Shown here piece after piece: positions 50,328 to 63,000 of a stretch of 64,000 nucleotides of DNA (its first letter is position 1; each line of letters begins with the position of its first letter). Made by a program: the position numbers and the translations under genes. Origin of the DNA: Argentina anserina (taxonomy: Eukaryota; Streptophyta; Magnoliopsida; Rosales; Rosaceae); the NCBI RefSeq assembly GCF_933775445.1, contig NC_065874.1, positions 20,406,501-20,470,500 of the forward strand, in the 5' to 3' direction. The notes beneath the pieces were generated by a model. The model saw nothing but the letters and a program-made list of their open reading frames with translations, did no database searches and was not told the DNA's origin.

Positions 50328-51862
50328 TGATAGGAGCACAAAGTGTGACGTTCTTAATGTATATATGCCCTATTCTTATGCTTTGTTACTTCTTATTTAG
50401 TTGTTTTAGGTTCATATTTGTTATATGTATGTTTAAAGTAGAGCTATTTCGATTTTAGATGATTTGATGATGAAATTGTGCTAAGTGTTAGAACTCCTGA
50501 TTGAGCTAGGATTCCTTACTCGACTAGGACTCTACTTTCCTATTTTCATTCTTTCCTATTCCTTAATCGACGATTTCTTTTCAGGAAAGACAAATCATAT
50601 TTGGAAAGAAAGGAGAGTTGCCGAGTTGCATTCCTAGTTGAACAAGGAAATCATATTCGAGTTGAAGAAGGAGAAGAGGAGGCCGGCCTAGCTACTCCTA
50701 GTTGGACCTAGAGATTGCCGTGCAGCCCTTAAAGAGATCTCCCTATTGGACTTGGTTTCCTACATCAAGTTGGATATGGAGTACATAAATCAAATCCATA
50801 ACAAAGAGGATTTCAGTTTCCCAATTGGATTCTATTTCCTTATAGCACGCAAGAAGGCTTCCTAGACCTCTATATATAGAGGCCGGCCTCTCCATTCAGC
50901 ATGATCATCAGCCCTATACACAAACACAGCCATAGCTTTGCCGAATTCTTCCTTCATCCTTCCAAGAAATCCTAAAACCGATTCCATCATTCCCCACCTA
51001 TCAATAGCCTTCAAACATGCTTGTGAAGGAGGTTTCATCCATAGAAGTCTCGGCTACACTTGTGGATTGCTTGATTTATAAAGTGTAACCATGATTCACT
51101 CTTGTTTAATTTCGGTTTTGGTTTTGTTCTTGTTATTGGATGAAGCTTGCGATTTGGTTAGAGTAATCTTGTATCAATTTTGTCTATGAAATAGCTACTT
51201 GATTCAATTTATATAGAGGATTCGAAAATTGTTTTGGTTTTATGATTTTCTGTTTTTGGTTTCTGCCGAATGCATGTATGATCAATTTTCGATACCTATG
51301 TGTTATGACTATGCTTGTAGCATGATATTTAGGTTGTTGGATTAAAGACTTATGCTAAGAACATGTTTATTCTTGTTTATGTGATTTTCGAATTGCATGG
51401 TTGTTGGTTAAGTAAGTGACATACTTGATGAATTCAATGTGCATGACTTTGGGATTACATGATTAAGATGAATATGTTAGAATTTCGATTATGGCTGCTT
51501 GGTTGTGATTGAATGTGTTAAGTGTCTATGTGTTTAGGTTACTGCTTAGAACCCTAATTGCATGATCCATCCTTGGTTGTTCATTACATAGTCTCGGCAT
51601 GATTCTAAAAGGAAGACATGAACTTCTTCGATTTCCTCTATGTGATTTGTTTTGGTGATTGTTTATGTGTTGGTTGGTTGATCACATGTATATATTAGTT
51701 TAGGTTTTATTTTACTGTTTTTATGATTCAATCCAAAATCTATATCAAACCTTAAAACAAGTGTGAAGTCGTGTAAGTGTTATGATCCTAAGCCCTGGCT
51801 GGATCCCCGGTTTGTGAACGATACCCTCTTGCTTTATACTACTATGATGTGTTCAGGGTTAA
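50328..51862 (+). mobile_element. Second LTR copy, plus strand, 3' end truncated, 1535 bp
   Basis: Starts TGATAGGAGCACAAAGTGTG, identical to the start of the 47152-49424 LTR, and is homologous to it over both ends and much of the middle (e.g. GTGCTAAGTGTTA near 50480, the GGATCCCCGGTTTGTGAACG block near 51801, and CAGGGTTAA at the end). It stops at GGGTTAA, so the final 28 bp of the other copy (47152-47179), including the terminal CA, are missing. It has no 5-bp flanking duplication. U3 is about 0.54 kb against 1.15 kb in the other copy, so the two are different subfamily members rather than a duplicated insertion. No coding region is present. I infer a solo or broken LTR whose 3' end was lost by recombination with the satellite. 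Confidence 0.84.
50867..50882 (+). promoter_or_regulatory. TATA box of the plus-strand LTR
   Basis: CCTCTATATATAGAGG, a perfect 16-bp palindrome around a plant-like TATA core. Its first 13 bases are conserved in the opposite LTR copy. The start of transcription would be expected about 30 bp downstream, near 50900, giving a transcript that runs into the right-hand satellite array. Activity is not shown by sequence. Confidence 0.65.
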
Positions 51863-51864
51863 AT

Positions 51865-51890
51865 AGAAACACACTCCCACACTTGCAAAA
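51865..51890 (+). repeat. 26-bp satellite direct repeat flanking LTR 2, right copy
   Basis: Exact partner of 50302-50327. An undisturbed insertion after CTTGCAAAA should resume with CTCTCAAATT on the right, apart from a few duplicated bases. Instead the satellite resumes 26 bp earlier in the monomer, showing that the right boundary was rearranged. Confidence 0.75.
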
Positions 51891-53990
51891 CTCTCAAATT
51901 CAATAGAAACTCGCATCAGAAAGCCTTACAGAAAGATACTCAAACGAGAAATGAAAAGATACACAGTTGGAATCGTAAAGATACGCAAACGATGTAAAGA
52001 TACACAATTGGAATAGTAAAGATACGCAAACGATGTAAAGATACTCAGTTTGAAAGAAACACACTCCCACACTTGCAAAACTCTCAAATTCAATAGAAAC
52101 TCGCATCTGAAAGCCTAACAGAAAGATACTCAAACGAGAAATGAAAAGATACACAATTGGAATAGTAAAGATACGCAAACGATGTAAAAATACATAATTG
52201 GAATAGTAAAGATACGCAAACGATGTAAAGATACTCAGTTTGAAAGAAACACACTCCCACACTTGCAAAACTCTCAAATTCAATAGAAACTCGCATCAGA
52301 AAACCTTACAGAAAGATACTCAAACGAGAAATGAAAAGATACACAATTGGAATCGTAAAGATACGCAAACGATGTAAAGATACTCAGTTTGAAAGAAACA
52401 CACTCCCACACTTGCAAAACTCTCAAATTCAATAGAAACTCGCATCAGAAAGCCTTACAGAAAGATACTCAAACGAGAAATGAAAAGATACACAATTGGA
52501 ATAGTAAAGATACGCAAACGATGTAAAGATACTCAGTTTGAAAGAAACACACTCCCACACTTGCAAAACTCTCAAATTCAATAGAAACTCGCATCAGAAA
52601 GCCTTACAGAAAGATACTCAAACGAGAAATGAAAACATACACAATTGGAATAGTAAAGATACGCAAACGATGTAAAGATACTCAGTTTGAAAGAAACACA
52701 CTCCCACACTTGCAAAACTCTCAAATTCAATAGAAACTCGCATCAGAAAGCCTTACAGAAAGATACTCAAACGAGAAATGAAAAGATACACAATTGGAAT
52801 AGTAAAGATACGCAAACGATGTAAAGATACACAATTGGAATAGTAAAGATACGCAAACGATGTAAAGATACTCAGTTTGAAAGAAACACAATCCCACACT
52901 TGCAAAACTCTCAAATTCAATAGAAACTCGCATCAGAAAGCCTTACAGAAAGATACTCAAACGATAAATGAAAAGATGCACAATTGGAATCATAAAGATA
53001 CGCAAATGATGTAAAGATACTTAGTTTGAAAGAAACACACTCCCACACTTGCAAAACTCTCAAATTCAATAGAAACTCGCATCAGAAAGCCTTACAGAAA
53101 GATACTCAAACGAGAAATGAAAACATACACAATTGGAATAGTAAAGATACGCAAACGATGTAAAGATACACAATTATAATAGTAAAGATACGCAAACGAT
53201 GTAAAGATACTCAGTTTAAAAGAAACACACTCCCACACTTGCAAGACTCTCAAATACAATAGAAACTCGCATCAGAAAGCCTTACAGAAAGATACTCAAA
53301 CGAGAAATGAAAAGATACACAATTGGAATAGTAAAGATACGCAAACGATGTAAAGATACACAATTGGAATAGTAAAGATACGCAAACGATGTAAAGATAC
53401 TCAGTTTGAAAGAAACACAATCCCACACTAGCAAAACTCTCAAATTCAATAGAAACTCGCATCAGAAAGCCTTACAGAAAGATACTCAAACGAGAAATGA
53501 AAAGATACACAATTGGAATCGTAAAGATACGCAAACGATGTAAAGATACTCAGTTTGAAAGAAACACACTCCCACACTTGCAAAACTCTCAAATTCAATA
53601 GAAACTCGCATCAGAAAGCCTTACAGAAAGATACTCAAACGATAAATGAAAAGATGCACAATTGGAATCATAAATATACGCAAATGATGTAAAGATACTT
53701 AGTTTGAAAGAAACACACTCCCACACTTGCAAAACTCTCAAATTCAATAGAAACTCGCATCAGAAAGCCTTACAGAAAGATACTCAAACGAGAAATGAAA
53801 ACATACACAATTGGAATAGTAAAGATACGCAAACGATGTAAAGATACTCAGTTTGAAAGAAACACACTCCCACACTTGCAAAACTCTCAAATGCAATAGA
53901 AACTCGCATCAGAAGCCTTACAGAAAGATACTCAAACGAGAAATGAAAAGATACACAATTGGAATAGTAAAGATACGCAAACGATGTAAA

Positions 53991-55570
53991 GATACTCTGT
54001 TTTAAAGAAACACACTCCCACACTTGCAAAACTCTCAAATTCAATAGAAACTCGCATCAGAAAGCCTTACAGAAAGATACTCAAACGAGAAATGAAAACA
54101 TACACAATTGGAATAGTAAAGATACGCAAACGATGTAAAAATACACAATTATAATAGTAAAGATACGCAAACGATGTAAAGATACTCAGTTTGAAAGAAA
54201 CACACTCCCACACTTGCAAAACTCTCAAATACAATAGAAACTCGCATCAGAAGCCTTACAGAAAGATACTCAAACGAGAAATGAAAAGATACACAATTGG
54301 AATAGTAAAGATAAGCAAACGATGTAAAGATACACAATTTGAATAGTAAAGATACGCAAACGATGTAAAGATACTCAGTTTGAAAGAAACACACTCCCAC
54401 ACTTGCAAAACTCTCAAATACAATAGAAACTCGCATCAGAAGCCTTACAGAAAGATACTCAAACGAGAAATGAAAACATACACAATTGGAATAGTAAAGA
54501 TACGCAAACGATGTAAAGATACTCTGTTTTAAAGAAACACACTCCCACACTTGCAAAACTCTCAAATTCAATAGAAACTCGCATCAGAAAGCCTTACAGA
54601 AAGATACTCAAACGAGAAATGAAAACATACACAATTGGAATAGTAAAGATACGCAAACGATGTAAAAATACACAATTATAATAGTAAAGATACGCAAACG
54701 ATGTAAAGATACTCAGTTTGAAAGAAACACACTCCCACACTTGCAAAACTCTCAAATACAATAGAAACTCGCATCAGAAGCCTTACAGAAAGATACTCAA
54801 ACGAGAAATGAAAACATACACAATTGGAATAGTAAAGATACGCAAACGATGTAAAGATACACAATTGGAATAGTAAAGATACGCAAACGATGTAAAGATA
54901 CTCAGTTTGAAAGAAACACAGTCCCACACTTGCAAAGCTCTCAAATACAATAGAAACTCGCATCAGAAGCCTTACAGAAAGATACTCAAACGAGAAATGA
55001 AAAGATACACAATTGGAATAGTAAAGATACGCAAACGATGTAAAGATACTCTGTTTTAAAGAAACACACTCCCACACTTGCAAAACTCTCAAATTCAATA
55101 GAAACTCGCATCAGAAAGCCTTACAGAAAGATACTCAAACGAGAAATGAAAACATACACAAGTGGAATAGTAAAGATACGCAAACGATGTAAAAATACAC
55201 AATTATAATAGTAAAGATACGCAAACGATGTAAAGATACTCAGTTTGAAAGAAACACACTCCCACACTTGCAAAACTCTCAAATACAATAGAAACTCGCA
55301 TCAGAAGCCTTACAGAAAGATACTCAAACGAGAAATGAAAAGATACACAATTGGAATAGTAAAGATAAGCAAACGATGTAAAGATACACAATTTGAATAG
55401 TAAAGATACGCAAACGATGTAAAGATACTCAGTTTGAAAGAAACACACTCCCACACTTGCAAAACTCTCAAATACAATAGAAACTCGCATCAGAAGCCTT
55501 ACAGAAAGATACTCAAACGAGAAATGAAAAGATACACAATTGGAATAGTAAAGATACGCAAACGATGTAA
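53991..55570. repeat. 527-bp tandem higher-order repeats
   Basis: The rare marker GATACTCTGTTTTAAAG starts at 53991, 54518 and 55045, giving a constant 527-bp period. The neighbouring landmarks at 54149, 54676 and 55203 have the same spacing. Each 527-bp unit also contains AAAAATACACAATTATAATAG. Another marker, GATAAGCAAACG followed by ACAATTTGAATAG, is in the first and third units but not the second, so the units are related but not identical. Confidence 0.82.
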
Positions 55571-56909
55571 AGATACACAATTGGAATAGTAAAGATACGC
55601 AAACGATGTAAAGATACTCAGTTTGAAAGAAACACACTCCCACACTTGCAAAACTCTCAAATTCAATAGAAACTCGCATCAGAAAGCCTTACAGAAAGAT
55701 ACTCAAACGAGAAATGAAAACATACACAATTGGAATAGTAAAGATACGCAAACGATGTAAAGATACACAATTGGAATAGTAAAGATACGCAAACGATGTA
55801 AAGATACTCAGTTTGAAAGAAACACACTCCCACACTTGCAAAACTCTCAAATTCAATAGAAACTCGCATCTGAAAGCCTTACAGAAAGATACTTAAACGA
55901 GAAATGAAAATATACACAATTGGAATAGTAAAGATACGCAAACGATGTAAAGATACATAATTAGAATAGTAAAGATACACAAACGATGTAAAGATACTCA
56001 GTTTGAAAGAAACACACTCCCACACTTGCAAAACTCTCAAATTCAATAGAAACTCGCATCAGAAAGCCTTACAGAAAGATACTCAAACGAGAAATGAAAA
56101 CATACACAATTGGAATAGTAAAGATACGCAAACGATGTAAAGATACTCAGTTTGAAAGAAACACACTCCCACACTTGCAAAACTCTCAAATTCAATAGAA
56201 ACTCGCATCAGAAAGCCTTACAGAAAGATACTCAAACGAGAAATGAAAACATACACAATTGGAATAGTAAAGATACGCAAACGACGTAAAGATACACAAT
56301 TGGAATAGTAAAGATACGCAAACGATGTAAAGATACTCAGTTTAAAAGAAACACACTCCCACACTTGCAAAACTCTCAAAAACAATAGAAACTCGAATCG
56401 GAAGCCTTATAGAAAGATACTCAAACGAGAAATGAAAAGATACACAATTGGAATAGTAAAGATACGCAAACGATGTAAAGATACACAATTATAATAGTAA
56501 AGATACGCAAACGATGTAAAGATACTCAGTTTGAAAGAAACACACTCCCACACTTGCAAGACTCTCAAATACAATAGAAACTCGCATCAGAAAGCCTTAC
56601 AGAAAGATACTCAAACGAGAAATGAAAAGATACACAATTGGAATAGTAAAGATACGCAAACGATGTAAAGATACACAATTGGAATAGTAAAGATACGCAA
56701 ACGATGTAAAGATACTCAGTTTGAAAGAAACACACTCCCACACTTGCAAAACTCTCAAATTCAATAGAAACTCGCATCAGAAAGCCTTACAGAAAGATAC
56801 TCAAACGAGAAATGAAAAGATACACAATTGGAATCGTAAAGATACGCAAACGATGTAAAGATACTCAGTTTGAAAGAAACACACTCCCACACTTGCAAAA
56901 CTCTCAAAT

Positions 56910-59900
56910 TCAATAGAAACTCGCATCAGAAAGCCTTACAGAAAGATACTCAAACGATAAATGAAAAGATGCACAATTGGAATCATAAATATACGCAAAT
57001 GATGTAAAGATACTTAGTTTGAAAGAAACACACTCCCACACTTGCAAAACTCTCAAATTCAATAGAAACTCGCATCAGAAAGCCTTACAGAAAGATACTC
57101 AAACGAGAAATGAAAACATACACAATTGGAATAGTAAAGATACGCAAACGATGTAAAGATACTCAGTTTGAAAGAAACACACTCCCACACTTGCAAAACT
57201 CTCAAATGCAATAGAAACTCGCATCAGAAGCCTTACAGAAAGATACTCAAACGAGAAATGAAAAGATACACAATTGGAATAGTAAAGATACGCAAACGAT
57301 GTAAAGATACACAATTGGAATAGTAAAGATACGCAAACGATGTAAAGATACTCTGTTTTAAAGAAACACACTCCCACACTTGCAAAACTCTCAAATTCAA
57401 TAGAAACTCGCATCAGAAAGCCTTACAGAAAGATACTCAAACGAGAAATGAAAACATACACAATTGGAATAGTAAAGATACGCAAACGATGTAAAAATAC
57501 ACAATTATAATAGTAAAGATACGCAAACGATGTAAAGATACTCAGTTTGAAAGAAACACACTCCCACACTTGCAAAACTCTCAAATACAATAGAAACTCG
57601 CATCAGAAGCCTTACAGAAAGATACTCAAACGAGAAATGAAAAGATACACAATTGGAATAGTAAAGATAAGCAAACGATGTAAAGATACACAATTTGAAT
57701 AGTAAAGATACGCAAACGATGTAAAGATACTCAGTTTGAAAGAAACACACTCCCACACTTGCAAAACTCTCAAATACAATAGAAACTCGCATCAGAAGCC
57801 TTACAGAAAGATACTCAAACGAGAAATGAAAACATACACAATTGGAATAGTAAAGATACGCAAACGATGTAAAGATACACAATTGGAATAGTAAAGATAC
57901 GCAAACGATGTAAAGATACTCAGTTTGAAAGAAACACACTCCCACACTTGCAAAACTCTCAAATACAATAGAAACTCGCATCAGAAGCCTTACAGAAAGA
58001 TACTCAAACGAGAAATGAAAAGATACACAATTGGAATAGTAAAGATACGCAAACGATGTAAAGATACTCTGTTTTAAAGAAACACACTCCCACACTTGCA
58101 AAACTCTCAAATTCAATAGAAACTCGCATCAGAAAGCCTTACAGAAAGATACTCAAACGAGAAATGAAAACATACACAATTGGAATAGTAAAGATACGCA
58201 AACGATGTAAAAATACACAATTATAATAGTAAAGATACGCAAACGATGTAAAGATACTCAGTTTGAAAGAAACACACTCCCACACTTGCAAAACTCTCAA
58301 ATACAATAGAAACTCGCATCAGAAGCCTTACAGAAAGATACTCAAACGAGAAATGAAAAGATACTCAATTGGAATAGTAAAGATAAGCAAACGATGTAAA
58401 GATACACAATTTGAATAGTAAAGATACGCAAACGATGTAAAGATACTCAGTTTGAAAGAAACACACTCCCACACTTGCAAAACTCTCAAATTCAATAGAA
58501 ACTCGCATCAGAAAGTCTTACAGAAAGATACTCAAACGATAAATGAAAAGATACACAATTGGAATCATAAAGATACGCAAATGATGTAAAAATACTTAGT
58601 TTGAAAGAAACACACTCCCACACTTGCAAAACTCTCAAATTCAATAGAAACTCGCATCAGAAAGCCTTACAGAAAGATACTCAAACGAGAAATGAAAACA
58701 TACACAATTGGAATAGTAAAGATACGCAAACGATGTAAAGATACTCAGTTTGAAAGAAACACACTCCCACACTTGCAAAACTCTCAAATGCAATAGAAAC
58801 TCGCATCAGAAGCCTTACAGAAAGATACTCAAACGAGAAATGAAAAGATACACAATTGGAATAGTAAAGATACGCAAACGATGTAAAGATACACAATTGG
58901 AATAGTAAAGATACGCAAACGATGTAAAGATACTCTGTTTTAAAGAAACACACTCCCACACTTGCAAAACTCTCAAATTCAATAGAAATTCGCATCAGAA
59001 AGCCTTACAGAAAGATACTCAAACGAGAAATGAAAACATACACAATTGGAATAGTAAAGATACGCAAACGATGTAAAAATACACAATTATAATAGTAAAG
59101 ATACGCAAACGATGTAAAGATACTCAGTTTGAAAGAAACACACTCCCACACTTGCAAAACTCTCAAATACAATAGAAACTCGCATCAGAAGCCTTACAGA
59201 AAGATACTCAAACGAGAAATGAAAAGATACACAATTGGAATAGTAAAGATAAGCAAACGATGTAAAGATACACAATTTGAATAGTAAAGATACGCAAACG
59301 ATGTAAAGATACTCAGTTTGAAAGAAACACACTCCCACACTTGCAAAACTCTCAAATACAATAGAAACTCGCATCAGAAGCCTTACAGAAAGATACTCAA
59401 ACGAGAAATGAAAACATACACAATTGGAATAGTAAAGATACGCAAACGATGTAAAGATACACAATTGGAATAGTAAAGATACGCAAACGATGTAAAGATA
59501 CTCAGTTTGAAAGAAACACACTCCCACACTTGCAAAGCTCTCAAATACAATAGAAACTCGCATCAGAAGCCTTACAGAAAGATACTCAAACGAGAAATGA
59601 AAAGATACACAATTGGAATAGTAAAGATACGCAAACGATGTAAAGATACTCTGTTTTAAAGAAACACACTCCCACACTTGCAAAACTCTCAAATTCAATA
59701 GAAACTCGCATCAGAAAGCCTTACAGAAAGATACTCAAACGAGAAATGAAAACATACACAATTGGAATAGTAAAGATACGCAAACGATGTAAAAATACAC
59801 AATTATAATAGTAAAGATACGCAAACGATGTAAAGATACTCAGTTTGAAAGAAACACACTCCCACACTTGCAAAACTCTCAAATACAATAGAAACTCGCA

Positions 59901-60070
59901 TCAGAAGCCTTACAGAAAGATACTCAAACGAGAAATGAAAAGATACACAATTGGAATAGTAAAGATAAGCAAACGATGTAAAGATACACAATTTGAATAG
60001 TAAAGATACGCAAACGATGTAAAGATACTCAGTTTGAAAGAAACACACTCCCACACTTGCAAAACTCTCA
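56910..60070. repeat. 1582-bp tandem higher-order repeat, two copies
   Basis: Copy 1 is about 56910-58490 and copy 2 about 58490-60070. Landmarks at 57099 and 57505 recur at 58681 and 59087, and GGAATCATAAA at 56979 recurs at 58561. The copies share the CTGTTTTAAAG and GATAAGCAAACG markers. They part at the right end, where AAATTCAATAG near 58490 corresponds to AAATACAATAG near 60070. The wider area also shows a 4600-bp offset (55203 to 59803, 55663 to 60263) and a 3315-bp offset (53250 to 56565, 53784 to 57099). Confidence 0.84.
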
Positions 60071-63000
60071 AATACAATAGAAACTCGCATCAGAAGCCTT
60101 ACAGAAAGATACTCAAACGAGAAATGAAAAGATACACAATTGGAATAGTAAAGATACGCAAACGATGTAAAGATACACAATTGGAATAGTAAAGATACGC
60201 AAACGATGTAAAGATACTCAGTTTGAAAGAAACACACTCCCACACTTGCAAAACTCTCAAATTCAATAGAAACTCGCATCAGAAAGCCTTACAGAAAGAT
60301 ACTCAAACGAGAAATGAAAAGATACACAATTGGAATAGTAAAGATACGCAAACGATGTAAAGATACACAATTGGAATAGTAAAGATACGCAAACGATGTA
60401 AAGATACTCAGTTTGAAAGAAACACACTCCCACACTTGCAAAACTCTCAAATTCAATAGAAACTCGCATCTGAAAGCCTTACAGAAAGATACTCAAACGA
60501 GAAATGAAAAGATACACAATTGGAATAGTAAAGATACGTAAACGATGTAAAGATACATAATTAGAACAGTAAAGATACGCAAACGATGTAAAGATACTCA
60601 GTTTGAAAGAAACACACTCCCACACTTGCAAAACTCTCAAATTCAATAGAAACTCGCATCAGAAAGCCTTACAGAAAGATACTCAAACGAGAAATGAAAA
60701 CATACACAATTGGAATAGTAAAGATACGCAAACGATGTAAAGATACACAATTATAATAGTAAAGATACGCAAACGATGTAAAGATACTCAGTTTGAAAGA
60801 AACACACTCCCACACTTGCAAAACTCTCAAATTCAATAGAAACTCGCATCAGAAAGCCTTGCAGAAAGATACTCAAACGAGAAATGAAAAGATACACAAT
60901 TGGAATCGTAAAGATACGCAAACGATGTAAAGATACTCAGTTTGAAAGAAACACACTCCCACACTTGCAAAACTCTCAAATACAATAGAAACTCGCATCA
61001 GAAGCCTTACAGAAAGATACTCAAACGAGAAATGAAAAGATACACAATTGGAATAGTAAAGATACGCAAACGATGTAAAGATACTCAGTTTGAAAGAAAC
61101 ACACTCCCACACTTGCAAAACTCTCAAATTCAATAGAAACTCGCATCAGAAAGCCTTACAGAAAGATACTCAAACGAGAAATGAAAACATACACAATTGG
61201 AATAGTAAAGATACGCAAACGATGTAAAGATACTCAATTGGAATAGTAAAGATACGCAAACGATGTAAAGATACTCAGTTTGAAAGAAACACACTCCCAC
61301 ACTTGCAAAACTCTCAAATTCAATAGAAACTCGCATCTGAAAGCCTTACAGAAAGATACTCAAACGAGAAATGAAAAGATACACAATTGGAATAGTAAAG
61401 ATACGCAAACGATGTAAAAATACATAATTAGAATAGTAAAGATACGCAAACGATGTAAAGATACTCAGTTTGAAAGAAACACACTCCCACAGTTGCAAAA
61501 CTCTCAAATTCAATAGAAACTCGCATCAGAAAGCCTTACAGAAAGATACTCAAACGAGAAATGAAAACATACACAATTGGAATAGTAAAGATACGCATAC
61601 GATGTAAAGATACTCAGTTTGAAAGAAACACACTCCCACACTTGCAAAACTCTCAAATTCAATAGAAACTCGCATCAGAAAGCCTTACAGAAAGATACTC
61701 AAACGAGAAATGAAAACATACACAATTGGAATATTAAAGATACGCAAACGATGTAAAGATACACAATTGGAATAGTAAAGATACGCAAACGATGTAAAGA
61801 TACTCAGTTTGAAAGAAACACACTCCCACACTTGCAAAACTCTCAAATTCAATAGAAACTCGCATCAGAAAGCCTTACAGAAAGATACTCAAACGAGAAA
61901 TGAAAAGATACACAATTGGAATCGTAAAGATACGCAAACGATGTAAAGATACTCAGTTTGAAAGAAACACACTCCCACACTTGCAAAACTCTCAAATTCA
62001 ATAGAAACTCGCATCTGAAAGCCTTACAGAAAGATACTCAAACGAGAAATGAAAAGATACACAATTGGAATAGTAAAGATACGCAAACGATGTAAAGATA
62101 AATAATTAGAATAGTAAAGATACGCAAACGATGTAAAGATACTCAGTTTGAAAGAAACACACTCCCACACTTGCAAAACTCTCAAATTCAATAGAAACTC
62201 GCATCAGAAAGCCTTACAGAAAGATACTCAAACGAGAAATTAAAAGATACACAATTGGAATCGTAAAGATACGCAAACGATGTAAAGATACTCAGTTTGA
62301 AAGAAACACACTCCCACACTTGCAAAACTCTCAAATACAATAGAAACTCGCATCAGAAGCCTTACAGAAAGATACTCAAACGAGAAATGAAAAGATACAC
62401 AATTGGAATAGTAAAGATACGCAAACGATGTAAAGATACACAATTGGAATAGTAAAGATACGCAAACGATGTAAAGATACTCAGTTTGAAAGAAACACAC
62501 TCCCACACTTGCAAAACTCTCAAATTCAAAAGAAACTCGCATCAGAAAGCCTTACAGAAAGATACTCAAACGAGAAATGAAAACATACACAATTGGAATA
62601 GTAAAGATACGCAAACGATGTAAAGATACACAATTATAATAGTAAAGATACGCAAACGATGTAAAGATACTCAGTTTGAAAGAAACACACTCCCACACTT
62701 GCAAAACTCTCAAATTCAATAGAAACTCGCATCAGAAAGCCTTGCAGAAAGATACTCAAACGAGAAATGAAAAGATACACAATTGGAATCGTAAAGATAC
62801 GCAAACGATGTAAAGATACACAATTGGAATAGTAAAGATACGCAAACGATGTAAAGATACTCAGTTTGAAAGAAACACACTCCCACACTTGCAAAACTCT
62901 CAAATTCAATAGAAACTCGCATCAGAAAGCCTTACAGAAAGATACTCAAACGAGAAATGAAAACATACACAATTGGAATAGTAAAGATACGCAAACGATG

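Noticed and set aside
47152..51862. The two insertions and the 903 bp between them as one complete retrotransposon with two LTRs.
   Set aside because: The two LTR-like sequences are in opposite orientations, differ in length, and the DNA between them is satellite. A true element has LTRs in the same orientation around gag-pol.
51850..51862. CAGGGTTAA resembling a plant telomere repeat.
   Set aside because: It is a single occurrence, not TTTAGGG in tandem, and is a conserved part of the LTR end in both copies.
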